Assembly (NCBI GenBank): GCA_034008185.1
Contig: CM067085.1
Location: forward strand, 80,154,275-80,218,274
DNA length: 64,000 nt
Direction of reading: 5' to 3'
Source: Gorsachius magnificus
Taxonomy: Eukaryota > Chordata > Aves > Pelecaniformes > Ardeidae
Shown: in pieces, positions 1 to 60,900 of the stretch
Layout of the letters: every line of letters begins with the position of its first letter
Position numbering within the stretch: position 1 is the first letter of the stretch
The notes under the pieces: generated by a model
Seen by the model: only the letters and a program-made list of their open reading frames with translations
Database searches by the model: none
Told to the model about the DNA's origin: nothing
Program-made: the position numbers and the translations under genes

Positions 1-25
1 TTTTTCTTTGTGTGATTATTTGTAG

Positions 26-46404
<46,379 letters not shown>

Positions 46405-47510
46405 ACTATTCCTCCAGTCACTAGTGCTTAGAGTGTGCACAGAGCAAAGGTGTGCCGTACCAGAGCAGTATAAGGGTAAAACAAAGGTTCCCACACTCAG
46501 TATTATGCTGATTTTTTTTTTTTTGCACCTTTCTGAGACTCAGTATTATACTGATTTATTTTTTTTTTCTACACCTTTCTGAGCACTGTGCTCACAACAG
46601 CAACAGCCAACTTCTACTGCTCTACCAGGAACACAACATGCCAAAAGTGTCAAAGGAAAGGCAGGTCCTTGCTATAGATCAAAATCTTCCTCTAACATGA
46701 AGTTCATTATAAGATACATGAAGAGAAGTCTCATTCCTCCTTGTTGATGTGTAAAGAACATTAAAGAGAGTTTCTCTCTCTGGTCCTTTCAGGCTGGTAG
46801 GTTTTTCTTGTTTAATTCTTAAGGCAACTACTACCAGTCAGCAGACAGGCCCCAAGGCAGAGAGCATTGCCCAGCTTAGCAGTGGATTCCTGCTATCCTG
46901 AGGGCACAGGACTACCAAGGTCAGAACATCAGTGCTGGCTCATGGGGCTAGCGCTGGGAGACTGCTTTGCTGTCTCACCAGGCTGCCAGTGAAAACAGAC
47001 GGTGTCTCAGCAAGAATGGGAAGAATTAATTCAGATCTCAGACCCAGGCAAGAAATTTGCTTAAAAAAAAAAAAAAATCTTAATGAAAATGATCTCATAC
47101 TCATCTTCAAGTTTCTCAAATAGAAGCAGAATGTCAAAATGGAGATTAAAAGGAAAGAGAGTATGTCCAAATCTGGACATTGTTTTCTCATGGAGGCCTG
47201 GAAAGATATCTTTGTTACTAAACAGGATCAGATTTTTCTTCTTTCCTGTGACTGGACCTTAGGTGGGTGTAAAGTGTGAACAGGGGATGTGCTTTCTCTG
47301 TGCTCAGAAGGAAAATTTCAACCTGCTTGTACTCCCCACTGCACTCAGTGGGAAATCATTTGACATTTACCTCTTTTCTCTGGTTCACAGTTAAACTAGT
47401 GGAAAATAACAACACTGAAAACAAATTCGTAATCATATATTGCTTCAGTTATCTACCAGATCTAACCATTTCTAAGAAATCTTCTCTAAGATATGTTATA
47501 CAGAAATAAA
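46405..47510 (+). other. ABCA4: Probable ABCA4 3' UTR
   Basis: The sequence after the stop has no coding character. Candidate poly(A) signals are ATTAAA at 46760-46765, AATAAA at 47505-47510 and AATAAA at 47747-47752. The extent is inferred; the true 3' end is not visible. Confidence 0.4.
46495..46583 (+). repeat. Tandem duplication with poly-T in 3' UTR
   Basis: Two adjacent copies of a 43-46 base unit, each running from actcagtatta through a T run to cacctttctgag (46495-46537 and 46538-46583). They differ in a few bases and in T-tract length. Confidence 0.85.
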
Positions 47511-48843
47511 ATCTGGGTCATGTATTTTTGCTTTGTTAGGATTTTTCTTCAATTGACGTAGTTTTTTTTTATATACGGATATTCTTGCTTTTTACTGTAC
47601 AAAATATTATGAAACTTCAGAGCAACCAGCTGTAGTCTTCTTCTTTTGCCATAATTATTTCAACTGATTTCAAAATATAGTCTAGAATTTATTGCATATT
47701 TCACCCTTACAAATAGTTGCAAAAATCTTTCTATACATCCATTATAAATAAATTAATAATGAAACAAAACAGTATCTATGCATTCTCTTCATATTCTAAA
47801 ATAGCTTCTTTAAAATGTCATTCAGATAGATTGCAATAGTCTTTTTTTTTTTTTTTTAATAGATTTGCACAAAACCCAACTAAGTCCCACTGAACATCTT
47901 GTGAAAAAGAAAACACAGGAAGTCCAAAATGTAGCTGATTTTTTCTCCCTGGCTCTGAAAATAGGAAGGGAGCTAGCATTCTGAGGACTAGCAGCCACTT
48001 CATGTATTTACAAATTGTATTAAAAATTATTCAGAGAATGCTGACATAAAATGCTAGGTAAAAGGTCCTTCAGTATCGTAAGGGCTTGTTATATGAAAAT
48101 GGGCCAAATATCACAGATGTAGCAGAGATCAGATCTTCTGAACCTTATTTACTAGTATGCAATTTAGTAATGAAGAAGACTAAAAACGAACAAACAAAAA
48201 AACCCAACAACGCAGGACGTTGCATCCACAAATACTACAAATACTTCTTTCTTCAGATTCTTTTGGTGAATTACCAAATCAGGTATTTGAGATACTGCCT
48301 ATTTCTTTATTCCAGGAACCACTCATATTCTTTGGTAATGTTATTTGTTACAAAGCACCTGCCTCCAGGCAGCACACTCTCTTCTTCAAGTCCAAGAAGA
48401 CGGATCATGCAACTGTCTTCAGGCCAGCTGGCCGTGCTGGCTGAGCTGAGCTCTCTAGTAGCATGTCCTCGTTCCAATCTACTTAGGTCTTGCAGAATGC
48501 CACTGCTAAATTTGGAGCTGCTTTTCAACACAGACTTCTCAGTATCTCTGATCCATCAATCTAAATAGACTAGTACAGGAAAATCTCAGTCAATCAGGCT
48601 ACAGTGAGCTGTAGGGGCTTTTGACTACCAGCTGTGCAATGAAGCCTTATTTTTTGAAGGTGCTTCTGCATTAAGAATTCTTGAATGTAACAAAGAGTAG
48701 CTTTCAAGTGAGTACAATTTCCCTCAGCAGTGGAGATTCAACATGCACCAAAATCCTTTAAATTAATTCACTTATTTGGCAGGAGGTTTATGAGTTTTTC
48801 TTCTTGAAGTTCCGTGCAATATTAAAATTAAACCTTTTTTTTC
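47511..48843. other. Region between the two converging genes
   Basis: The interval has AT-rich sequence, a poly-T run at about 47839-47857 and no recognisable coding exon. It must hold the 3' UTR of the minus-strand TECR-like gene; TTTATT at 48306-48311 reads AATAAA on the minus strand and is a candidate poly(A) signal. Confidence 0.45.
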
Positions 48844-48971
48844 TTACAACAAAAAGGGAATAATTGGCATTCGAAGACTTGGATAATCCTTGAATTCTCG
48901 TAGGTAGGTGCAGTGTTTATCCTTTGCCCAAATTGTCATCTGAATGAAGCAAAGCAAGGTGAACAGCCCCA
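48844..48971 (-). CDS. TECR: TECR-like last coding exon
   Basis: Acceptor (minus) cttccttccag, stop TAA at 48844-48846. It encodes [20 protein letters not shown] and [20 protein letters not shown], the strongly conserved C-terminus. The intron to the previous exon is only 99 bases. Confidence 0.95.
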
Positions 48972-51900
48972 CTGGAAGGAAGGGAGAAAAAGACACGTTT
49001 CGTTGTCAGATTAAAAACACACTCTCGTTGCTGACATCACTTCGGGGTGAAGTACCAAAACATTACTCACCTGGAACACACTGAGTCATGATAGTGAAAC
49101 TGATCCAGGTCCCCACCTGTTTTGGCCAAGGAAATTTAAAATATTTCTGGTGACAGCATTTGCATTTATGTCTCTATTGATCAAAAACAACCTTGTCCTA
49201 GTATAGGTGAATAAAAAAGCCAAGGTCAACCAGATCAATTTCTAGTGTTAATAACCTTTAGCCAAAAGGGTGAGCAGTGCCTTATCACAAACAAAACCTT
49301 TGCGTTTGCTTCCATAGCTATCATCATGACAAAAATTTTAAGCATTACAACATCGTGTCCTCTGCCTAATTTGTATTTGTCACACCTCCATCAATGCTAG
49401 GAATGGTAACTTTCTGTAGTCTGAGGCCAAATGCTCATTAACAGCTGTTAATCTCCATTGAAGCTAAAACCCAGTGCTGTCCTTCCGTGGATTTTACACT
49501 GAGTTGCACTGGTTTTAACTGTTTTTGAGCTGAGTCAGGAGTTTGGCTCCTGATTAAGGAATGTGAAGCGATAAACTGATTCAAGCTTCTAAAGCAGTCA
49601 CCACCAACACAAGCGGCTGCATAACTTAGGAAAATGGGGAAGAAGACCTGGGCCTATTTCCTGTTTTCCCTACCACAGTATCTTCTATTCGTCTGCCTGC
49701 TACCTTCCTGCGTACTGTGACATCCCCGGGCTCCTTTGTATTATAAATCCACCGGATGCCCCCATCCCTTCATTGCAACACACGTTCAGTAGCGATCTCC
49801 CTGTTCTGTCTGCAGAATTCGCACTGCTTTAAAGTGTCTCTCTCCCTTGTCTAGCAGCCACCCTGAAGCACAGGCCCAGGGGCTGGGCTACCTGGCTCAG
49901 GTTAGCCCCGTAAGTACCACCTCAAGGGAGGAGAGGAAGAACAGACATGCTCCTGGCCACAACCTGATTTCATGGTGCTTAGGGGAGGAGGGGAAATGTA
50001 TCAAGCTGAACTGTTTCAGAGGTTTAGTCCATGTTTAACATTCCAAAAGAAATGAAAATATATTCAGCAAAACTAAAATCTTAACATCTTGTTTGAAAAT
50101 ACATACCTCATATGTATAGTTAGGGCAAGATACAAAGAAAAACAGCCATGTGAAAGGATTCTTTGTTGGATATGGGATCTTACGGATTTTGGATCCTATA
50201 GATTAGAAAACAAATCACAAAATATTCACACTCCTAAATATATTATTTCCTATAAAGACAACCCAAATCTGCCTATTCCTATGTCTCATCACTGCCAGAA
50301 GGACAAGCAGGATGTAGGAAAACAGGATGTCCTCTGGACCCACAAGAAGGAATAGGATAACTGTGAGGAAATGTTCTGGGCATTAGAAAGTCATCTACAT
50401 GTGCTTTGGATCACAGTCACTCCTTTAAGAAGAGGCACCTCAAGTTTTAGATTGAGAAGTCAAAGGTTTTGTCACATTGTCACAGAATGGGATTTTAGCA
50501 GTCATAGCTGACGTTGGGCTCATGCTGAAGGAACCCTGGCCTGCACAGAGATCTTGTGCCCCCGTAGAAGCCAGTGGAATGACTTTCCCTTGCTTACCAG
50601 CTTACATGAGCACCGTCTCCTTTTGGTGCTACCAGTGTAACTAAGATACCTGCTCCCCCCAACACAAGCTGGCCCTAACCGATAAAAACTACAGTAAGGT
50701 AAGAAGTGCTGTTTAACAGCCTGGTGTTGGATTCCTATTGATCCTGTTGATCTCCCCTAGAATCCAATCTTTACGCTGCTGAGCAACCTGCGCTCCCACA
50801 GCAGTCAGCTGGCGAGTATCAAGGCCCTCCAGGGTCAGGTCTTTCATGAGGTAGAATAACTGTAGAAGTACTGAATGGCTGTGCAAAAGTAAAAAATGAT
50901 AATACAGTTTTTACCATTTCTCCGGAGGTCACTGAGTGCAACATGAATGGAAAAATTTCCAGCTTCACACAGCTGCAAGAAAAAGCATGGCAGAATTAAA
51001 AATGTGCTTCCCTTCTATTTACTCTTCTTCCTTTTGGTATTTCCTGGGGTACTTTAAAAAAGAGAAAGGAAAAGACCCTATTAAAAACATAATAAATATC
51101 CTTAACCGAGATTGCTGTCTGACAGGAGGATAGAACGTCTTTGTTCAAACACGAGTCCCTATTATACTGCGTTATTTATTTATGATGTTTGCTAGCAAAT
51201 GCGGACTCAGTGTCCAAAAGATCAAATTTACTGCTTACGTAATCCCCCTGAGATCTAAAGGCAATAAACCAAAGGGGATAAAAGTAAATCCAGGAGATAC
51301 TTCCTTTATCTTTTGGTTATTCCTATGTCTTTAAAAACACCCAAAAATTGATTTGGATAGTTTTGGTTTCTCAAAAGTTATTAAAATCCCACAGAAGATA
51401 GGGGTTGGACTCTCAGTAAGTTTTCTTCTCTAGAGTATAATTGATCTGAATCATGAAATATAATTGACCCAGCTTCCTCCGCTGGTTTTAAATAATGCTT
51501 CCCCAATCAATTATGCAGAAAGTGTATTGAAATGACCCATTTATATGATTATGGACAGCCTCCAGTGTCTGCAAACATAACTGTTAATGCAAATGACTTG
51601 TGGTCAGAGCTCCTGAGCTTTATTCCCAGCTCTATACTTTCACTTATGTAGCCTCTCTGTAAAATGGGAGATTATGAACTCACAGAATTTTCATACTGGG
51701 AAGCTGCTTTGAGATCCTGCAGTCGCTGATGATTAGTTTCTCAAAGCAAGTGAACAGCTGATGTTCTAAAGTTGTTACGCATACATGGGAAAAATGGGTA
51801 CATCTTTGTTGGCTACACTAACGTTGCTTCTGCATGTATGAAATGTTCCTAGGAACTGTGAGAATGAACAGACAGTGACTTCGGAATTTTGCTTCAGAAG

Positions 51901-54900
51901 GAAAGTTGTAAAAAATTTCTGAAGCCCAGCAAAATGAACCTCTATCCCTGGAAATTATCAGCAGCGTACTTTCTTAGCTGGCCAGTCCTCTGAGTTTTAT
52001 GATCTCTTGTGATTCTTGACACTCAATAAACAGTTTACAGAACAAACTCACTGGCTTTTAAACACAGTGTCACAACCTGGTAGTTCCAGGATTCTTTTAA
52101 AGGTTATGAGAGATCATCCCAGCAGATAAATATCCCGGTCTTGGAATGGATGCGAATCAAAATCTTCCCTTCTGTACAAGATCACATTAAAAACTGACAG
52201 ATTTATCTGTTCTGCATGCGCGTGGTCAGCTTTAGTAATAGATCCCAAGTGTCCAAGTTTTAAGTATCTGCTCATCCTACTCACTCCTCCCCTTATACCA
52301 CATAAGAAATAAAGCAGCATGTTTTAGGATTTTTATAAAAAGAGCAACAAACCTACCAGAAACATGATCACAGCAACATTTATCTGTTTTTTTCCATAAG
52401 CTACAAAAAAAAAAGTTTACATGTGATTAGTACTAATATACAAACACTTAAGTACTTAAATGATACCGAGGGTTGTTTTGCTACTTACAAGGAGGAGTGT
52501 AAAGAGGATGATTGATGTAATAAGCAAGCCAGGCTGCAAATCCCCAGTAATACAAGCAGTTCTGAAAAACAGGGAATTTTTCTTTGTTTTAGTATAATCC
52601 TCTAGGCCAGTATTCGCTGCAAGGACCGCTGATAACAATGAATTGGGCTGATCCTTCAAATTGCTGATAATACCACAGAAAATGACAATACTAAGTGTGG
52701 TAAGGTGGGAGCAGACAACAGGAAAAAACAGGAAGGAAGTAGTGCTCGTGGAGTAAAATTTCCTCTCAAATATGTTGGAGCTTTTAAGTTCATAACCAGT
52801 TTTAGAAAGTACGATCATACCATTGAAAACAAATCTATCTTGTCTGGGAAGCCATTTGGGCGAAGATGAAGTGCCACACAGGCTGTACGTTAGAGAGAGT
52901 CTCGTTTTGCTAACCGCTGAGACTCTGCAAAACTGGATTTAGGGCACTGTGCTCTCTTCCCTGCTTATTATTTTTGTTTTGCCCAATCTCTTGCCCTTCC
53001 TCTTCTCCTTTGCCCCATCAGTTTTCTTTCTTTCCCATGTTTTAAATTTTCCTACCTGAAGCCATCATGCCTGACGCTTTCTCCTGCCCTTTCACTGCAA
53101 TACCTTTAGTTTGTCCCTTCTGCTGCTGCCCTTGCCTTTCTGTGACCCCGCTTCCAGTCTCTGAACTCTGGTAACGCAGCTGTCGGTAATGGCTGCACTG
53201 ACTCACTCCTGACCAGTCTCAGAGCTTGTTCACAGCCTTCATCCATGAAAAAACCCCCTCACAATTACAAACTCTACCTCTTGCGGTTTTTTCTTCTGAC
53301 CCTCATTGCTGCTTCAGCATCTTGGTGACAGGTTATCTTCTCCCTCCTCTATATCTGTAGGTAGGAGAGAGGCCCTTTCTTGGGCCACTCCTCTTCCTCT
53401 ATGCTCTCGCCTCTAGGTGCCATCCTCTTGCAGACAGACTTCAACCCTCATTGACATCTCATAAATTTGCCTCTCACCAGCTGAGATTTCTTCCTTTATC
53501 AAACCTAGTGCCTCAGTTTTTAATGTTTTAGGGCATGTTTGGTTATCACCTGGACTTCAGCAAGACCAAAACTGAGCTCTCCATCTTCCTTTCACCACTT
53601 CTCCTGTTCTTTTCCTCCCCCTTCTTTTTCCTTCTCTCCTATTTTCGCTCTTGAGTAAAACACAGATCCTCGTACTTTTTCTGGTGATGCTTTTTTCTTG
53701 GCCTTCCACTAGGTTCATGTACCTTAGACATTTCTAGGTCTTTCTGCTTTTTCCTTCACAGCTTTCCTTTCCTGCTCACACAGCCAAAATTCTTATCCAA
53801 AGCTGTATTCTTCCTGACTGGTTTACCTTTTTTTTTCCCTTTGACTTTTGCAGCCTTTTTCCCCTGTATACACCAGAACTGCATTTCTAGCAATAATACC
53901 CCCAAAAGTGATTACCTCAGCGTCTGCAACCCACACGAGCTGACTGCAGTGTCTGACCATGCATTTTTCTGAAAATGCTGGTGAGGGGTAAGCCCCCCCA
54001 TCTGCTGCAAGTAGTTCTATCCAACATTCTGTTGCATTTCCACTCGCTTTTCAGAGTTAATTGAACCACTGAAGCACCCAGAGACCTCAGACAAAATGGA
54101 CACCCTACTGGGTATGCTGTAACACAAGCACATAGTATGTCCTTGCTCTGAGATTATACATTAATAGATAACTGGTGAGAAAAAGCAAATTATTAACCAC
54201 TAGTTACAGTCCAGGTGGATCAAAAGGGCAGAGAGATTAAGTAACTTCCCTGTGATGACTTCCCTTCCTCCAGGAAAAGCAGCAGAGCCAGAAGAATGAC
54301 TGCAGTGAGGAACAACCTAGTTAGTGTCCTATCCAGAAACTACTGCTTCCTCCCTAACGCTAGCTTCTCCCACCATCACCTAGAGTTTACTAACTACTGT
54401 ACAAATTTAGGTGGAAACAGTTTCTTCGCATCTCAGCATGGCATCTTATGAAAAAGCTTTCCTTGACTTTGGGGCTTGGCACAGGACGGATCATATGGCA
54501 ATGGATTTCAGTAAAGTGAAATAAAATAAATAAATTATCATGGCTCAGCTCCCAACAATACATGCTGTAATTAAAGCGAACAAGCTCTACTCATCCAAAG
54601 AACATGATTTACTGCAAGAGTATTTCTCAGTCAGAAGAAAAGGAGCTTTAAGATGAGCAGAGTCTGCCACTGCGAAGGTCCTTAGTGGTAACGCTAGAAA
54701 TGTCCAGCTGCCACCAGAAGCCTTATTGCTCATACAGAAGCCTCCAGTGAGGTTCAGATGGGAGCAGCAGGGTACACGCAGACTTCATAAATTCACTTGA
54801 AAGAAAGAAATTGTTTCTGTGAATCTTTCATATTCCAGGTGCATAATAAAGCTTTACAACAATCTCTTATAAAAAGATGTTGTGGATCAAATTCAGATAT

Positions 54901-57900
54901 TGCAGGGATCCCACAAATATAATAGTCCCAGATTTACAAAGTTATAGTTAGGATTTTTGTCTTTTCTACTCCGATTAATGATCCCTATGGTGATCAAAAC
55001 TATTTCTTAATGCCCTGCCTATGTTTATTCACAACTGGCATGTGCCCTTCTGTTTGTCTCGTTACATTGTCTTCTGGTTTAAATGGTATTTCTTTAGCTC
55101 AAGTGTTTTCTTTCCTCCAGGTGCCTTTATAGAAGGAGACAATATCCCTTCTTTTCACCCATGAAAATATTCAGTAAAACCAGTCATAAGACTAATCTTT
55201 GAGGAATTCCACTGGTACCTCCCTGTTAGTAAAGGTCTGTCAGATCCTTTGCTGGCACAACCACGATCACCTTTCCTTCGCTTAGTTCCTTTATCCCCAC
55301 ACAATTTTTGTGTACATCCCTACCTTATTCACCCTGAGCCAGTTGTTTACTAAGTCCAGATAAATCAGGTAATGTACCCTTCCATTGCCTAGACAAATCA
55401 TGTATCTTAGAGAGAATTATACTATGTTAGCAGGTAGCATGAACTGCTTTTGGTGAACCCCTGCAGCATTTTACAGCATCATTTATTCCTATTTCCAGTT
55501 GGTAAGCAAAGGATGAAAATCACAAATCTCATCAATTCCTGCCTCAGATCTCTGCTTATTGAGACTGAAGTGTCTCTTGTTAAAGGTAGCTCTCCACTGC
55601 GCTTAGGAAATAAGCTGGCTATATCTGCTATGTACGTGATCAGTCACTTAAAGTAAGAAGCTTTTCCTGCCATCTGTATGCGAGAAAAAAAAGGGAAGAG
55701 GGTGGGATATTTTTCTCACTGGCACAATAATAATACCACCAAAGTCAATGAAATTATAAAAGCAAATCAAACCCAAGCACTGCTAAGCGAGTAGAAGAAC
55801 TGCGAGCAACTTTACAGATGAAAACAAGTACCACCAACCAGAGAAGGTGGAAAAGAGAAGTGATCAGAATGAGTGGTACAAACGTCAATTCTAGCAAGAA
55901 CAGTCTGCATGGTCGGAAAGGACCGAGTAGTTGTCCGAGAAAATGAAGACTTATCACACTGTACAGATTATTTTCAAGGTAAAGTTGCTCATTTATCTTC
56001 AGTTTAGCATACACAAGCTATTATTGTGTCAAGAACAAGTCTGTAAGAGATCTGCTAGCCTTTGAACAACCCCTGCACTCTTGCGCTGCAGAAAACACAG
56101 TAAATTGCTAGGGAGGATTCTTTCTGAGGGCTGCCGCTCAACTACAGACCCTCCTTCCATTAAGAAAGCATGAAGCTGTCACCACAACTACCAGAGCCAC
56201 TGCAGGGCTGTAAGGAGTCAGCCACAAGGTAGAGCTTCAGCTGCTGGGAGTATCACTGCCATAATGCAAATTCCAAGGGACTGCCTAAATACCAAGCATT
56301 AAATACCCAAATGCAGATACAACTCTATACGCTTTTCCAGCTGTAGATGGTATCTCATGTCTTCCTGAGTATAAAGCATATTTTTGAAAACCAGTATGTA
56401 CTCTGCTGCAAACATTTGTAACAGAATTACAGCCCGTGCATAACCATGCCGCCCACTGCGCTGCTCCGCAGCCATCTAGGGAACGGGGGGTCCGCACCTC
56501 AACAGCTGCCCTGTGCCGCAGCCGCACCCGTAACATCAGGGAGAAGAAAATGCAGAACCACCAGGCTGCTTTGCGCTGGATCTAAGGTAAATGAACAGCT
56601 GCTCAACAGCAAAGAGAGTGGTAGGGGCAAAGAAAGATGTAAAATGACTGTTACAAAAAGTAGATTTTTTTTTTTTTAAAAAGCAACCCTCCCAATATTG
56701 TGCCTGCCTGTGCTACCTTAAAAAGTTAACATCGTTACTGAAACCTTCACGCCCAAGGAGCTAGCTGAATGAAAAGGAAGGGTAAAAAAAAAAAAAATTC
56801 TAAATTTTTAAAAATTTAAAATTCTAAGAGAGCAATGAGAATAGTATAACATGCATAACAGTAGGGCAACATGTGGGTTATACAATAGCGACATTAAGTC
56901 TTTTGGAAGAACTACAGGTTTATGGGTGAGATTTGCTGTGCGTTACTACAAAAGCCACACCAAAAACTCCACGCTGCAGAGGCAGAGCATAGGTTGGCAA
57001 GGTTGGATTTGTAAGGGGGGCTATGGATAGATTCTGACACAATTTACCTTCACAATATTCCTCAGTGGCATAGTCCCATGGGAGAACCGATGAACAAATA
57101 CTGTTTCAATCAACCTTTTGATGTAGTGGAAAGAATGGCAGATACATGCCAAGCTAGAAACAGCAAGACAAAAGCATTTAAGAGTGCTTAAAAAAACAAG
57201 TGTGGCAAGACATTTGGAATAAGACTACAATGCTAACAAGAAATACTGCTCAAGCCTGCAAACGGACTTACTTAACTACTGGATGCGGGCTTGATGTAAA
57301 CCTCTCATCCAGTCCATAGACAAAAGGCATGCGGAAATAAAACAGAAAATAGATGAACAATGGACCTGTATATTCTATCAAAAATACCTGCAAAAAGAGA
57401 GAAAATAATTAGACAGCTGAATTAGATGATGGCTTTGCTTTGGTTTCTTTGTGATAACTAATGGAGCGGGATAAGCACCTCCACTGCCCCAGGGTGGCGT
57501 TTAGAGAGGCAGGGAGGGAACAGCAGGTTTGGGCTTGGGCTATGGAAGTGGTAGACATGCACGTAAATGTTTTGCAATGCATTTGCCTCGGTTGCATACA
57601 AACAGCCATTGCCAGTGCAGCTGACACAGTACGGGTATGAAGAAAGAATCACGGCAGCCCAGAGATGATGGTAAATACGCATGCATGTTACATTTATGCA
57701 GCTCTCGCCCTCCTCTTGCCCTCAAAAACTGTGGCGTTATTTTGGGTTACAATGACATTTGGTGAAGAATGTATCTTGAAAAAGAGGAGCTTTGTTGGTA
57801 ATGAATGAACTTTTTTTGAACTGGAAACACAGCTTGTAAGTGTTCACAGGTGATGCCATCTGTATGAACAGTTAGCACAGTAGATGTCCTGGGAAACAAT

Positions 57901-60900
57901 CAATTCATTCTATGTTCAATCTTTAATTTGAACACAAAGAAGAAAAAAAAAAAGAGAGGAAACCAAAGAAGCTATTACCTAACTTGGTTTCATTTCAGAT
58001 AGGTCTGTATTTCTTAGGAACATCAAATTGAAGTTAACTTTGGACCAAACAACAGTTGAATTTTCCACACTTCTGTAAGTGAGGAAGGTAGGCCCATCCC
58101 TCATTTATGGAGAAAGAAGGGAAATTGATTGTACGTCTGTCAAAAAACCAAACCAAGCCAAACCAACCATTGTTTTCTAATGTATTTATTTTGACACTCA
58201 GAAAAGTTGTGTCATAAACTTCTGTAGCACTCGGCATTTTCTCTGGCAAAGATCGGATTTGATTGCAGATAAGAAGTTTGTCTTTTTTATTTCACAAGAC
58301 TAAAGTATTTCTTAGCTTACATTTGAATGAAGTAGCTTGAAGGGCAGGGAGAGCAGAAGGTAAAGGAAAGAGTATGGAATGGCAGAAGTCTGGTGTTACT
58401 CTGCACTGTGATACATCGTTATATATTAATGCATGTGTGTCTTGGAGTCCACACTGCCATAGAAGTTTTGCCTTACTGGGTCTTACTGGGTTTTGGATTG
58501 CATAATAGCTGCCTGATTTATCAGTGTTGCATCCAAAGTAATGATGTAAAGATTCGGCCTTGCAGGACTTTTTTTATTTTAAGTCCTATGTATGTTGTCT
58601 TTGCTATTTGTCATTGACACAAGACTTTATTCATGTCTCGTAGCTAAGAAATGGTAAATGTGCCTTTAAATTACAGGGCACTTTTCCCTTCGTGCTGTGC
58701 TGTTTCGTTAGAACTAGCGTCACATGCCTTGTGGACCTCATGAAGAGCTGGAAGAGTCATTGGTCACCTCACTGCATCAACAGCAGTGCTGGGTCGCCTG
58801 CCGAGTGAGTTGTGGCAAGATTTGCATTCGAGCTAAGACAGTAAATATGTGAGGTCTTTGTGGATGGCTACCGATACTGCAGAAGTTATCAGCTGTCATT
58901 AGCCTGCCACTGGCATCCTGGGATGCAGCCACGCGCAGACAGCTAACTGATCGTACTTTCATGCATTTTCCTGCTGAAGTCACTTCAGTTACTGACATGT
59001 GAAGTTGCTCACATGCCTCTTTGCAGGACAAACTCGTAGGAGCATAATCCTGATCTTTGTCAGGAGAGTAACACAGGCCCTGTGAACCAGATCCTCAAAA
59101 GCATTTAGACGCCCAGTTCCTAGCGATTTTGCAGTAGACATCTAAATCCATTTGAGAACCTGCACCTTAGTTCAGTAGAGCCAATCTACCCTGCAACAAG
59201 TTTTCCACTGCTGCTCTCCCAGGGAACTAGGCATTCAGAATATTCTGTTACTGCTTTCCCTGATTAAATGAACTGAAGCAATGAGGATTCGTTGCCTGCA
59301 TCCACTATCAGAGCAGGCATCATGCAGAAATATTGGAGAGAGACAAAAAGTGATGTGAGGATTAATTATGGAAAAATAGCCATTAAAATGGCTTAGACTT
59401 GAAGCATAGCTCACCGTAGTCCATCCTATCTGTGGCCCTAAATCTTTAAAGTATAAGGTAGCAGTTGTGCCAACAGGGAGGTGCTGCAGGATTTCCTCAT
59501 CCCTCAGGGACTTTCCTTCTGAGAAGGAAAGAAGTAATTACATCTCAGTGAAATTCAAGTCAGCTTTGTATCGTGCTTTAACCAATCTGTGAGATTCTTT
59601 GACGTGATACGGGTTTATCGGAATCTCAGTAAACAAACTAAGAATGTTTATACTTAATTTTTGTTTATCCCTGTAATCACATACAAGCCTGGATCCTCTG
59701 TTCACACCAAGACAGTTAGGAGAATTCTCAATCCTGTGTGCCTGCCTAGTCTAGTAGACTTGTGCCATCACTGCTACAGCGGAATTTGCTGGTCGCTGCC
59801 CTTTTAATGTAGCTCACTGACCTCCTCGTTAGCTGCACCTCCATCTTGCTCCTCTCTCTTCCCCTCTCCTCATTGTCATCGTCAGACAAACAGAAGCTAG
59901 AATAAGCTGAGACCGGAAGGCTCTCCTACAGAGGTTCTCATTGCCTCCTTTTCTCCCAACCAACCCACTAGGAGGTGGCTCCACAGGACTGGTACTCAAG
60001 CTTTTAACACCTGGATGCAGGGGAATCTCCAGAAAGCCAACATTATCTCACAGCAAGTCTCACAACATAAGTCCATGGAGGAATCTGACAAGGTAGATCT
60101 TTGAAGAAGGAAATAAGATATTCATACGCCTGTTTTCCATGGACAGATTCTACACAATGAACTAATCTTCACCAGCATACTTTCAAGGGACCTTTTAAAT
60201 AAAATTATGCTTAATGGAAGCAAAAGAAGAAAGTGCTACATTTTGTACTGAATGCTGAGATGGATTAACACAGTTTGGCAATTAGACTTTCTTTTGTGCA
60301 CCCAGGCCGTGTACTAAGAGGCTTCCAGCAGCAATACCTACAACTGCATTAATGAAGTCAGCCAGCTGGCATCAGCTTTGTCAGCAAATCCTACAGCCAT
60401 GGCAATGTGTTTTGCATTAGCTTACCTCAAAAGAACTGTAATTCCTGCCTGAGAGCAGAGGATTATGTGAATTGATAGCTCTAACTCATAGCCCTTTTTA
60501 GTACTCCCAGCTGAGCATTGCTGTGGAGATCATTTCACCGCAGCTAAGGGAAATGAGCATCTAGGTTCTGTGCTGCCTGCCTTGAAAGCAAAAGTGCTCA
60601 GTAGTTAGAAAGTGCATTGGAACAAGGTGCAGACTCCTGAGTTAATTACCAAGCACCAGGCACACGGGTGGAACTCGGTTCAATGCTTTCAAAGAATTAA
60701 ATTTGTTCTGGATTCTCTTCAGCCTTCACAGTGCTAATTAACATAGCCAGAAACTCATTCTTAAGAGGTAGTACCCATGCAAAGAACACCTTCCACGCCA
60801 GGCCCCTGCTCAGAGCCGTGTTACTCCAGCCCTCACAAGTACTTACTTGGATCAAGTTTTATCGACTGCCTTGCTGGATACCACCGAGGATCTGTAAGAC

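Noticed and set aside
48086..48568. A 160-codon open frame between the two genes
   Set aside because: No similarity to a known family, and it lies where the 3' UTR of the minus-strand gene is expected.
52456..52818. A 120-codon open frame on the minus strand
   Set aside because: It is in another frame across a TECR-like exon; the real exon is 52489-52561.
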